Source of the DNA: Porphyra umbilicalis | Taxonomy: Eukaryota; Rhodophyta; Bangiophyceae; Bangiales; Bangiaceae | Direction of reading: 5' to 3' | Assembly (NCBI GenBank): GCA_002049455.2 | Contig: KV918871.1 | Coordinates: 62,001 to 126,000, forward strand | Length of the DNA: 64,000 bases | Shown: in pieces, positions 53,374 through 62,138 of the stretch | Layout of the letters: every line of letters begins with the position of its first letter | Position numbering within the stretch: the first letter of the stretch is position 1 | Notes under the pieces: generated by a model | Seen by the model: the letters and a program-made list of their open reading frames with translations, nothing else | The model's database searches: none | What the model was told of the DNA's origin: nothing | Program-made: the position numbers and the translations under genes

Positions 53374-55878
53374 ATGACCCGTAAGCCGGACCGGGAGCGC
53401 GACACGGAGCGTCGCCGTGACCAGCGTCGTCGCCATCAAGAGCGGCTCGCGGTGCTCGCGCGGTGCACGTGCTCCTGCCACGTCGCGGGCTGCCCACCTT
53501 GCTCAACGTCGGCCCCAGCACGCGGGGGGCCCGCGCTTCCTGTCTCTGGTAGCTGTGCGCAGCCGGCTGGCCAAGGACCGCCGGTAGCTGGCGGCGCGTG
53601 GGTGCCGCCGCCCAACGCTACACCGAACCAGGGCGGCGGCAATTGGGCCGGGGGGGCGGGACGGTCGTCACTGCCGGCGCGCGGCAGCTGGGGACCGGGA
53701 CCAAGGTTTGATCCCAACCAAGGTGGCGGACATTTGGGAGGGGGAGCGGGACGGGCGTCGCTGCCGCCGCGTGACGAGTGGGTGCCGCCGGCTCCTTGGA
53801 AGGGCAATCAAGCCGGCGGCCGTTGGGAGCAACCGCCCGACGGCAACGGCGGACACGTCGGTCGGGGGTGGGATACGGGCGGCCGTCGAGTGTCTCCTCG
53901 CCGCTGTGGCTGGGCGTCGCCGGCTGGTCGGTCTTCTCAAGCCGGCGGCCACTGGGAGCCGTCGTTCCAACCGGACCACGACTACGGCGGCCGGGGACGG
54001 GACTCGCGGGACAGGGACGGATCTCCCCGCCGCGACGTGTGGGCGCCGCCGGGCTCTCAAGGTCAAGGAGATCAACAGCCCGGTGGCCACGGCGGCGGTG
54101 GCTTCCATCCCAATCGCCAGCCTTCGCCAAGGCGGAACTGGGTGCCGCCGGGCGGGCAGCGTCCCCATCAGCCCGGCGGCTTTGGGCCACTGAGCGAGGA
54201 TTGGTGGCCGCCGGGTGGCCAAGAAAGTCGTCAAGCCGGCGGCCACACTGCACGCCACGACAACTGGGGGCCGCCGGGTGTTCAAGCAAGTCGTCAATCC
54301 GGCGGCCACGCGACGCGCCAAGACAACTGGGGGCCGCCGGGAGGTCACGCAAGTCGTCAAGCCGCCGGCCACGCGGGACCCTACAACAACTGGGGGCCGC
54401 CCGGTGGAGGACCCCCCGAGACCGGCGCCTTTGAGCCGATCCGCGACAATTGGCAGCCGCCGGTCGGTGGCAGACTTCCGGACGCCGGCGGCTACGGTGC
54501 GCGTCGGGGGCCCTTCGACGACGGTCCAGCGCCGCCGGCTGCTGCCCAATCGCCGCTAGCCGGCGGCGGCGCGTCACCGGCCGCCGGTACCGGCGGCGAC
54601 GCGCGCCGCACAGACGGACAAGTGCCGCCGGCTGTTGCCTCGTCCCCGCTCGCCGGCGGCGGCGGATCGCCTCGAGCCGGCGGCGGCGCGTCACCGGCCG
54701 CCGGTACGGGGGGCGACGCGCCCCGCGTGAACGGACAAGTGCCGCCGGCTGTTGCCCAACCACCGCTTGCCGGCGGCGGCGCGTTACCGGCCGCCGGTAC
54801 CGGCGGCGACGCGCCCCGCACCGACGGACAAGTGCCGCCGGCTGTTGCTCCGTCCCCGCTCGCCGGCGGCGGCGGATCGCCTCGATCCGGCGGCGGCGCA
54901 TCACCGGCCGCCGGTACGGGGGGCGACGCGCCCCGTGTAAACGGAGAATTGCCGCCGGCTGTTGCCCAACCACCGCTTGCCGGCGGCGGCTCGTCACCGG
55001 CCGCCGGTACCGGTGGCAGCGCATCACCGGCCGGCGGCACGGGCGGCGACGCGGCCCGCGCGAACGGACAAGTGCCGCCGGCTGCTGCCCAATCGCCGCT
55101 AGCCGGCGGCGGCGCATCACCGGCCGCCTGTACCGGCGGCGTCGCGCCCCGCCCCGACGGGCAAGTGCCGCCGGCCCGTGCCCCATCCCCACTCGCCGGC
55201 GGCGGCGGATCGCTTCGAGCCGGCGGCGGCGCATCGCCGGCCGCCTGTACCGGCGGCGACGCGCGCCGCACCGACGGACAGGTGCCGCCGGCTGCTGCCC
55301 CGTCCCCGAATGCCGGCGGCGGCTCATCAGCGGTCGCCGGTACCGGCGGCGACGCGCCCCGCACCGACGGACAAGTGCCGCCGGCTCGTGCTCCAATCCC
55401 ACTTGCCGGCGGCGGCGGAGCGCCTCGCGCCGGCGGCGGCGCATCACCGGCCGCCGGTACGGGGGGCGACGCGCCCCGCGTGAACGGACAAGTGCCGCCG
55501 GCTGTTGCCCAACTACCGCTTGCCGGCGGCGGCGCGTCACCGACCGCCGGTACCGGCGGCGGCGCATCACCGGCCGCCGGCACGGGCGGCGACGCGCCCC
55601 GCGCGAACGGACAAGTGCCGCCGGCTGCTTCCCAAGCAACGCTTGCCGGCGGCGGCGCATCAACGGCTGCCGGTACCGGCGGGGACGCGCGCCGTACCGA
55701 CGGACAAGTGCCGCCGGCTGCTGCTCCGTCCCCGCCCGCCGGCGGCCGCTCATCACCGGCCGCCGGTACCGGCGGCGACGCGCTTCGCACGAACGTGCAG
55801 GTGCCGCCGGCTGCTGCGCGACCACCGCCAGCCGGCGGCGGCGCATCACCTGCCGGCGGCTGTGGCACGTCCGTCTAG
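53374..55878 (+). CDS. Long repetitive Gly/Pro/Ala ORF inside the Harbinger element
   Basis: 834 codons from ATG 53374. The N-terminus is strongly basic (RKPDRERDTERRRDQRRRH) with a cysteine cluster CTCSCHVAGCPPC. Residues about 70-370 are about a dozen W-x-PPG repeats (DNWGPPGG), and residues about 385-830 are about fifteen units like GGGASPAAGTGGDAPR plus DGQVPPA. Sequence is not recognised. The repeat unit is a multiple of three, so the antisense frame is open over nearly the same span, which weakens the case for translation. It ends only 23 bp before the Myb-like ORF, in a different frame. It could be a separate protein, the 5' part of a spliced Myb-like gene, or non-coding repeat DNA. 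Confidence 0.45.
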   Translation: MTRKPDRERDTERRRDQRRRHQERLAVLARCTCSCHVAGCPPCSTSAPARGGPALPVSGSCAQPAGQGPPVAGGAWVPPPNATPNQGGGNWAGGAGRSSLPARGSWGPGPRFDPNQGGGHLGGGAGRASLPPRDEWVPPAPWKGNQAGGRWEQPPDGNGGHVGRGWDTGGRRVSPRRCGWASPAGRSSQAGGHWEPSFQPDHDYGGRGRDSRDRDGSPRRDVWAPPGSQGQGDQQPGGHGGGGFHPNRQPSPRRNWVPPGGQRPHQPGGFGPLSEDWWPPGGQESRQAGGHTARHDNWGPPGVQASRQSGGHATRQDNWGPPGGHASRQAAGHAGPYNNWGPPGGGPPETGAFEPIRDNWQPPVGGRLPDAGGYGARRGPFDDGPAPPAAAQSPLAGGGASPAAGTGGDARRTDGQVPPAVASSPLAGGGGSPRAGGGASPAAGTGGDAPRVNGQVPPAVAQPPLAGGGALPAAGTGGDAPRTDGQVPPAVAPSPLAGGGGSPRSGGGASPAAGTGGDAPRVNGELPPAVAQPPLAGGGSSPAAGTGGSASPAGGTGGDAARANGQVPPAAAQSPLAGGGASPAACTGGVAPRPDGQVPPARAPSPLAGGGGSLRAGGGASPAACTGGDARRTDGQVPPAAAPSPNAGGGSSAVAGTGGDAPRTDGQVPPARAPIPLAGGGGAPRAGGGASPAAGTGGDAPRVNGQVPPAVAQLPLAGGGASPTAGTGGGASPAAGTGGDAPRANGQVPPAASQATLAGGGASTAAGTGGDARRTDGQVPPAAAPSPPAGGRSSPAAGTGGDALRTNVQVPPAAARPPPAGGGASPAGGCGTSV

Positions 55879-55901
55879 GCGGTCGCCGGGGCGGGCGGTT
55901 C

Positions 55902-57320
55902 ATGCCCCCTTCCCCACCTGTGGGTGGCGGCGGGGGCGCCGACCTGCTTGCCGCCACCTACGCGCCGGCTGCCATGGGGACTGGGCCTGGCTGGACGGAC
56001 GAGGAGCGGGTGGCCCTCAGCCGGGCCTATCTGTCTACATCATTGGACGCTGTGAAGGGGTCGGACCAGACTGGGACAACCTTTTGGGCGGAGGTGGTCG
56101 GGGAGTGGAAGCGCCTATTGGCCGGTCGCCCTGGCGCTCGACGGCGCACCGAGCGCGGTGTCGGGGGGGTGCAGAAGCAGTGGGACAAGATCCGGAGAGG
56201 GGTGAGCGAGTTTGGCTCGCACTACTTGGCCGTTAAGCGGCTGTCGCTGACAGGCAACCCGAGCGACGAGGATTTGATCAGCGCTGCTGTGGCGCGCTTC
56301 TGCGGGCTCAACATTTACGAGGCGATGCGGAAGGACCGGGCATCTGACAAGGCGAAGGGCAAGACAACGAAGCGGAAGGCGAAGCAGACGACCTGCCCGT
56401 GGGTGTCGTGTTGGCCGGTGTTACGTCACGTCGACAAGTTTAGCGGCGCCGCCGGGGCCGCCGCCGCAGACGGCGGCGCTGGCGGCGCCGGCTCCTCAAG
56501 CGTGTCTGCCGGCGGCCGTGCCTCCCCAAGCGACTCGGACGAGGAGGAGAACGGGCCGCCGGCGGCGGGTGCCTTCCAGTCACGTCCGCGCGGTTCCAAG
56601 GCGGCCAAGCGGGAGATGAGTGAGGACATCCGCGCGTCGCGGACACTCAAGGACAGCTCGGACGCTCTGCTGGCGCTGGCGCGGGCAACGACGGAGCGGA
56701 CAACTGTGGCGTTCTTCAACACCGCGGAGATGCGCGACACCCCTGAGGCGATTGCCTTCCGCAAGATGCACGCGCGCAAGCTGATGGCGGCGGCTGGCAT
56801 GGACTTGTCCTCGTCCCCGCCGGCGCCGTCGTCGGGCCCGGCGGGGACGGCCGCCGCCTTGGCGACGGACGCGGGATCGTCGACCGCACCGGCGGCCGTG
56901 TCCGAGGTGCATCCGCCGCCGCCGGTCGGCAACAATCCGGCGGCAGTCGAGTCCGAGGAGCACGCGAGGTCGTCGACCGCACCGGCGGACGTGTCGGAGG
57001 TGCATCCGCCGCCGCCGGCCGGCAACAAGCCGGCGGCAGTCGAGTCCGAGGTGCAATCGCCGCCGGCGTCTGGGCACAACACGCCGGCGGCGCCTGCGAC
57101 GACAGATCCTGTTCCCAAGTCGACCGGCCGAGGCAGGCCGAGCCGTGGCGCTCGGTCCCAGGTGACGAAGCAGGCGAAGGCGGCGGCGGCACTTGCTGCC
57201 GCGTCGACTACTTTGGATCACGACGATGAGGTGTACTTGGTGCCCATGCACCACGACAAGGCGGCGTACGACGCCGACTGTGCTGTTCAAGAGGCCAGTG
57301 GGGACGATGACCATTCCTAG
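55902..57320 (+). CDS. PIF/Harbinger Myb/SANT-like DNA-binding protein
   Basis: A 472-aa second protein of PIF/Harbinger elements, which in characterised relatives binds the transposon ends and carries the transposase into the nucleus. The Myb/SANT-like trihelix begins at Trp31 (GWTDEERVALSRAYLSTSLDA, GTTFWAEVVGEW, VQKQWDKIRRGVSEF) and ends with FCGLNIYEAMRKD. Then comes a basic KAKGKTTKRKAKQTT stretch (candidate nuclear localisation signal) and CPWVSCWPVLRHVDKF, the conserved motif seen after the trihelix in plant relatives. The C-terminal half has an acidic patch (DSDEEE), a helical segment (SDALLALARATTERTTVAFF) and a Pro/Ala repeat tail. It sits head-to-tail behind the repetitive ORF and converges on the transposase. 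Confidence 0.88.
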   Translation: MPPSPPVGGGGGADLLAATYAPAAMGTGPGWTDEERVALSRAYLSTSLDAVKGSDQTGTTFWAEVVGEWKRLLAGRPGARRRTERGVGGVQKQWDKIRRGVSEFGSHYLAVKRLSLTGNPSDEDLISAAVARFCGLNIYEAMRKDRASDKAKGKTTKRKAKQTTCPWVSCWPVLRHVDKFSGAAGAAAADGGAGGAGSSSVSAGGRASPSDSDEEENGPPAAGAFQSRPRGSKAAKREMSEDIRASRTLKDSSDALLALARATTERTTVAFFNTAEMRDTPEAIAFRKMHARKLMAAAGMDLSSSPPAPSSGPAGTAAALATDAGSSTAPAAVSEVHPPPPVGNNPAAVESEEHARSSTAPADVSEVHPPPPAGNKPAAVESEVQSPPASGHNTPAAPATTDPVPKSTGRGRPSRGARSQVTKQAKAAAALAAASTTLDHDDEVYLVPMHHDKAAYDADCAVQEASGDDDHS

Positions 57321-57589
57321 TCCCTGTAGTGTTTGATGTGTATGTGCTTTGTTCTTTAGCGTGCCAAAGGTTTTTTTTCCCCGTTGGGCAGGGGTTTTTT
57401 TCCTACTTCTGTGCACCGCGCATCCTACCACGAATGCGCAACACCCCTCGTGGATCCCCTGCATTCCCTGCCACTGAAGATTACCTCACACAAACACTGG
57501 CGACGGGCGCTACACCCCCCACACATGTCGGCGCACGGACGCCGGCGGCAACATGCCCGGTCCCTTCCGCGCTCCAAACACCCGCCGCC

Positions 57590-58490
57590 GGTCTTGTCAA
57601 CGCCGGCGGCGGAGCAGTCCCACGTGGACGTCTCCCTTCCCCGCCCCCCCCCCCGTACACGCAGAGCCGCCGCCGGCCATACCGACACCAGCGGCGACAC
57701 ACCAGCACCCCTCTGTGCCCGACACGCCCGCCGCCGGTCTTGCCAACGCCGGCGGCGGAGAACTCACACGTGGACGCCCCCCGTGCCCGCCCCCCCCCAA
57801 CACGCAGAGCCGCCGCCGGCAATACCGACGCCGGCGGCGACACACCAGCACCCCTCCCCGCCTGACACGCCCGCCGCCAGTCTTGCAAACGCCGGCGGCG
57901 GAGAACTCACACGTGGACGCCCCCCGTGCCCGCCCCCCCCCCAACACGCAGAGCCGCCGCCGGCAATACCGACGCCGGCGGCGACACACCAGCACCCCTC
58001 CCCGCCTGACACGCCCGCCGCCAGTCTTGCACACGCCGGCGGCGGAGAACTCACACGTGGACGCCCCCCGTGCCCGCCCCCCCCCCAACACGCAGAGCCG
58101 CCGCCGGCAATACCGACGCCGGCGGCGACACACCAGCACCCCTCCCCGCCTGACACGCCCGCCGCCAGTCTTGCAAACGCCGGCGGCGGAGAACCCACAC
58201 GTGGACGCCCCCCGTGCCCGCCCCCCCCCAACACGCAGAGCCGCCGCCGGCAGTACCGACGCCGGCGGCGACACACCAGCACCCCTCCCCGCCTGACACG
58301 CCCGCCGCCAGTCTTGCAAACGCCGGCGGCGGACCAGTCACAAGTGGACGCCCCCCATGCCCACCCCCCCCCCAACACGCAGAGCCGCCGCCGACAATAC
58401 CGACGCCGGCGGCAATCCGCCCCCTTCCATGCCCGCCGCACACGTGCGCCGCCCGTCTCGCCAACTCCAGCGGCGGGGCAGTCACATGCA
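57590..58490. repeat. Tandem array, about 143-bp unit, 6-7 copies
   Basis: The unit contains ACGCCGGCGGCGGAGAACTC, ACACGTGGACGCCCCCCGTG, a C run, AACACGCAGAGCCGCCGCCG and CACACCAGCACCCCTCCCCG. Central copies (57745-58320) are nearly identical and outer ones diverge. It occupies the space between the converging Myb-like and transposase genes and carries the same GCCGGCGG motif as the coding regions. Confidence 0.93.
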
Positions 58491-58588
58491 GACGTCGACC
58501 CTGTCCGCCGCCCCCCCAAAAGATCATCTCCTGACGACGTTATCGAAGGAAAAAAAAACCCTGCGCAGCAGGGAAAAAAAAAAACCTT

Positions 58589-60619
58589 TTATACCCCCAC
58601 GTAGGGCGCAAGAAGCGTGCTTCTCTCCACCCACACGTGTTCAGCAAGGTCATGCCTCAGGCGTTCGTGCTCCTCCTCGTCCCGTGCCTCCGCCCAAGCG
58701 TTCAGCGCGTGGCCAAAACTTCCGGCAGGAAGCGTGCCGGCCGGCGCGATGACAGGGGCGGCCACACCCGCTGGCGGGCCGTCGCTGCTCCCAGGACTGT
58801 TCGCATTGCTCTGTGGACTGCCTCCAGCCGCACCGCCGCCGGCGGCGTGGCTGCCTCCGCCTCCCGTCGGATCCGTCCCACCGCCCCCACCACCAGCGGC
58901 CCCGCCGCCGGCAGCGCCAACACCGGCGGCTTGGCTGCCACCATCAGCTATCATACCCGTCCCACCGCCCCCACCCCCACCAGCCGCGCCGCCGGCTGCG
59001 CCAACACCGGCGGCGGGAGCACCACCATCAGCCATCATACCCGTCCCACCACCGCCACCCCCACCAGCCCCGCCGCCGGCTGCGCCAACACCGGCGGCGG
59101 GAGCACCACCATCAGGACCCAAACCTGTCTCACCACCGCCACCCCCACCAGCCCCACCGCCGGCTGCGCCAACACCGGCGGCGGGAGCACCACCATCAGG
59201 ACCCAAACCTGTCTCACCACCGCCACCCCCACCAGCCCCGCCGCCGGCTGCGCCAACACCGGCGGCGGGAGCACCACCATCAGGACCCAAACCCGTCCCA
59301 CCACCGCCACCCCCACCAACCCCGTCGCCGGCCGCAGCACCGGCCGCACTACCGGCCGCGGCCGGGATCTCAGCAGCCCCGTTCCCCACGCCCTCGGCTC
59401 CGCCACCGACTGCGCCTCCGCCGCCGCTACCGCCGGCCGCCGCCTGGGCAGCGGCGGCCATTCGAGAGCGTGACACGTACCCATCGCGTCGCTTCTCCGT
59501 CACCATATTGTGTAAGATGGCCACCGCCTTCGCGACGGTGACCATTGACTCGACGGTGACATGCCGTGCGGGGTGTAAAGCGATGTGGAAGCGTGCAGTT
59601 AGAACGGCATATAGCCGTTCCACATCTTTCCTCAAAGCTTCTTGGAGCCGGTTGAATGTCGTCTCAACTTCTGTGGTGGGGTCGGGGAACGGAGACACGA
59701 AAAATGCAAAGGGAGGGTAAATTCCATCAACCAGATAATACAAGAGCGTGCGGGTGGTGCCGTTAGCTGTGTATGAAAACGTACGAGGCGGCCACTCGCC
59801 TCCCGTCACAGACAAATACAGAGGGGAAGCATGCATAACATTGAGGTCATTCTGAGAACCAGGGCAACCAACAAACAAATGCCATATCCATAGGTCCTCA
59901 TCGCAAACAGTTTCCATTACCACAGAGCGTTTGCCGTGCCGATTCTGATACATGCCGGCAAACGCCTTGGGGCAGTTCGCCCACTCCCAATGGCTGCAGT
60001 CCAGCGATCCCATACACCCAGGCAAACCCCGTTGCGCATTGCGCTCCAGGATACGCTCCAGCTCGGCCGGAGTGGGGGGACGCAAATAAGCCGGACCCAA
60101 CTCATCCACAATGAAACGTAGAAGCTCTCGAACAGACATAGCTATGGTCGATGCGGACAAACGAACGTATTCATCAGTTCGATCGGGCGCCTCTCCGTAC
60201 GCAATCACTCGGAAAGCAGCCACCACCTTTTGCAAGGGGTGTGCCTGCGGTCTGCCCGTCGCGTTAATACGTTGCGCAAAGAAGGGGCGACCCTTCACGG
60301 CGTGGTAGATACGCAAAAACACTGACCTGGGCACACGGAACCGTCTCTCAAAGTCCGCCTCGTCGTATACGGGAGGGGAGCCGTCCAATCCAAAATAGTC
60401 CCTCAAAATAGCTCGCAAACCTGATCGAAAATCACGGTTCTTGTTCGGCCGGCGACCAGGCACAGACCCAATATACCGCCGCCGGCCGAGCCGCGACCGG
60501 CGGATGCGACGACGATAGCGCCACAGCGCCTGCATGTGGGCCGCCACCGCGGTGGCAACTTCGCCGTCCATGGGGTCCGCCAGCATCGCATCCGCAGAAA
60601 CGTCGAGTGGATCGTCCAT
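58589..60619 (-). CDS. PIF/Harbinger transposase (DDE_Tnp_4)
   Basis: A 676-aa intronless nuclease that cuts and joins Harbinger ends. The helix-rich N-terminus (FERRFRVPRSVFLRIYHAV, QKVVAAFRVIAYG) precedes the catalytic core. Catalytic residues by family alignment are Asp207 (GSLDCSHWEW), Asp258 (GCPGSQNDLNVMHASPL) and Glu334 (RKDVERLYAVLTARF). NCPKAFAGMY, LWIWHLFVG and YYLVDGIYPPFAFFV are also characteristic of plant-type PIF transposases, and AILHNMV closes the domain near residue 372. The remaining about 300 residues are a Gly/Ala low-complexity tail with about five copies of a repeat including TGLGPDGGAPAAGVGAAGGG, unusual for this family, where proteins usually end soon after HNM. Start ATG 60619. 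Intact and probably functional. Confidence 0.95.
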   Translation of the reverse strand: MDDPLDVSADAMLADPMDGEVATAVAAHMQALWRYRRRIRRSRLGRRRYIGSVPGRRPNKNRDFRSGLRAILRDYFGLDGSPPVYDEADFERRFRVPRSVFLRIYHAVKGRPFFAQRINATGRPQAHPLQKVVAAFRVIAYGEAPDRTDEYVRLSASTIAMSVRELLRFIVDELGPAYLRPPTPAELERILERNAQRGLPGCMGSLDCSHWEWANCPKAFAGMYQNRHGKRSVVMETVCDEDLWIWHLFVGCPGSQNDLNVMHASPLYLSVTGGEWPPRTFSYTANGTTRTLLYYLVDGIYPPFAFFVSPFPDPTTEVETTFNRLQEALRKDVERLYAVLTARFHIALHPARHVTVESMVTVAKAVAILHNMVTEKRRDGYVSRSRMAAAAQAAAGGSGGGGAVGGGAEGVGNGAAEIPAAAGSAAGAAAGDGVGGGGGGGTGLGPDGGAPAAGVGAAGGGAGGGGGGETGLGPDGGAPAAGVGAAGGGAGGGGGGETGLGPDGGAPAAGVGAAGGGAGGGGGGGTGMMADGGAPAAGVGAAGGAAGGGGGGGTGMIADGGSQAAGVGAAGGGAAGGGGGGTDPTGGGGSHAAGGGAAGGSPQSNANSPGSSDGPPAGVAAPVIAPAGTLPAGSFGHALNAWAEARDEEEHERLRHDLAEHVWVERSTLLAPYVGV

Positions 60620-61361
60620 CGTGGGAAGAAGACGGTGTCGTCGACGGTGACGTCGTCCGTGGACACGGGCGTCGCGACGCGCCTGTCGCCGTCACACAAT
60701 CACGCCGCGGGGCGCCAAAAGGACCTCGTCCCACTGCCCCCTCCGACAGGCCCACAAGTTTATCCCATCTCCCAGCCTCCAATGTCCCCAACCCCCCGCC
60801 GCGAGCACGGACAGAATAGATCTCGCGAGGCTGCGGAAACCAGTGCCTGGGGATACCGCCGCCGTGCCCTGATTCACGCTGTGCGCGCCACCGAGAGCGG
60901 CAGCGGAGCGACCCACCGCACCCCCAACGTGCGTCGAATGGGGGGTCCTGAAACGGTCAGACTCGTTCAGGCTTTTCTGGGTCTCGATAGTGATCGCCGA
61001 GATCGTAGACGGCCCCGGAAAGCGCCAGTATCGGGCCGTAAGATTTCAAATCTGATCATGCCACGCGAGCTCGTTTTCCGAAAGGAACTGAATCTGCAAC
61101 AGCCAATGGCACGCCAGGAAAAAATGGGGAGGAGCAGCGGGTCCCCCCAAATCGGTGAGAAAATGGGGGACGGGGGCGCCTCCCCCCATTTCTCACGCAT
61201 GAATGTCCGAGGACTTGTCCGATTCAGATTAACTGTATTCAAGTTCTATCTGAGCGTTTTGGGGTGCCTGACGTTGCTGTGGGACCCTCCCCATCCCCAA
61301 GAGCTGAAATTAAGGCACGTGGCACATTTATGAGACACGTTTCTGACACGTCAGCATATTT
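60620..61361. other. Harbinger right subterminal region
   Basis: Holds the transposase promoter side and subterminal sequence. AAAATGGGG / CCCCATTT inverted motifs occur at 61120-61195. No gene is seen. Confidence 0.5.
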
Positions 61362-61392
61362 GAACTTGGGGAAGACGTTGTTGGGTGTGCTC

Positions 61393-61482
61393 TAAGGCAC
61401 AGCCACACCGGGCTTCCTTGGCCCTACCAGAGCTGTCTAAGGCACAGCCACACCAGGCTTCCTTGGCCCTACCACAGCTCTT
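61393..61482. repeat. Two-copy 45-bp tandem repeat at the insertion flank
   Basis: TAAGGCACAGCCACACC, then GGCTTCCTTGGCCCTACCA, occurs at 61393 and again at 61438. It overlaps the right TAA target duplication. Confidence 0.85.
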
Positions 61483-62138
61483 AGACCTCTACGTGAATCC
61501 GGGCGGAGAGGGGCTGTGAGGGCTGTCTCGCGCCCGACACGTGCTCTACTGCTGACCAATCGTTGGATCCTTGTTGGTCGTCGGTTTTTGGGGGAGCCCC
61601 GACGAGTCTATTGGTTGTTCCGCCACCAGACTCGGCCGGATCGAGGTCGCCTGGTGCCTTGGAGAGCACGCTTTGTCGCAGGTACTGTAGTTGCGTCATT
61701 CGAACAATTAATCCCTCTATTAGAGACCTTTGGCATGTCAAATGTGGGTCGACGGCGTGGGTCGGGGACACGTTTCACGCAATGTTAAGCCTTGGACCCA
61801 CATTTCCATCCCGTACAGTACTGGAAGCGCGCTCGCCAAAATACACTGGACTTGGATTAACGACAAAACCGTTTTCATACGACGAAAGATAGACCAGAGA
61901 GTCACGTGCATTTGTTAAGGGTGTGCTCTGACAAGTGGGCAACGCCGCTCAGACACAAGGCCACCTACACCTCGCCACTGTCTCGCCACACCAAAAGAGC
62001 CCCCTTGCAGTTTTGTCCACCCCTTTCTCACCCACACCACAGGGCGGCCACCATGGGAGCCCCGTACAATCGCCCGTACGCCATCTCCGCCGCGCAGACC
62101 ACGTGCGTGGACGGCGGACCAGCGGGGCGACCGCACTA
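61483..62138. other. Intergenic, no supported gene
   Basis: Ordinary composition. Contains a dispersed repeat copy at 61824-61900. Short open frames are not recognised. Confidence 0.5.
61824..61900 (+). repeat. Dispersed repeat copy related to 25574-25652
   Basis: GGAAGCGCGCTCGCCAAAAT, then CACTGGACTTG, and further on CCGTTTTCATACGACGAAAG, in the same order and spacing as at 25574. Confidence 0.65.

Larger units (their letters stand above)
51886..61395. mobile_element. Complete PIF/Harbinger DNA transposon (9,504 bp) with TAA target duplication
   Basis: The left end GAGCACACCCAACAACGTCT... (51889-51919) and right end (61362-61392) are inverted copies matching at 30 of 31 bases. Each is flanked outside by TAA (51886-51888 and 61393-61395), the 3-bp TWA-type target duplication of PIF/Harbinger elements. 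Inside lie the two proteins expected of an autonomous element, a DDE_Tnp_4 transposase (minus, 58589-60619) and a Myb/SANT-like DNA-binding protein (plus, 55902-57320), plus an extra long repetitive ORF (53374-55878). Subterminal copies of CCCCCATTTTTCTCA-like sequence are inverted at about 51980 and 61160. Both coding genes look intact, so recent activity is possible. Confidence 0.93.

Noticed and set aside
53618..55957. 779-codon minus-strand ORF opposite the Harbinger repetitive ORF
   Set aside because: Arg/Arg-rich shadow caused by repeat units divisible by three; no ATG-proximal conserved domain.
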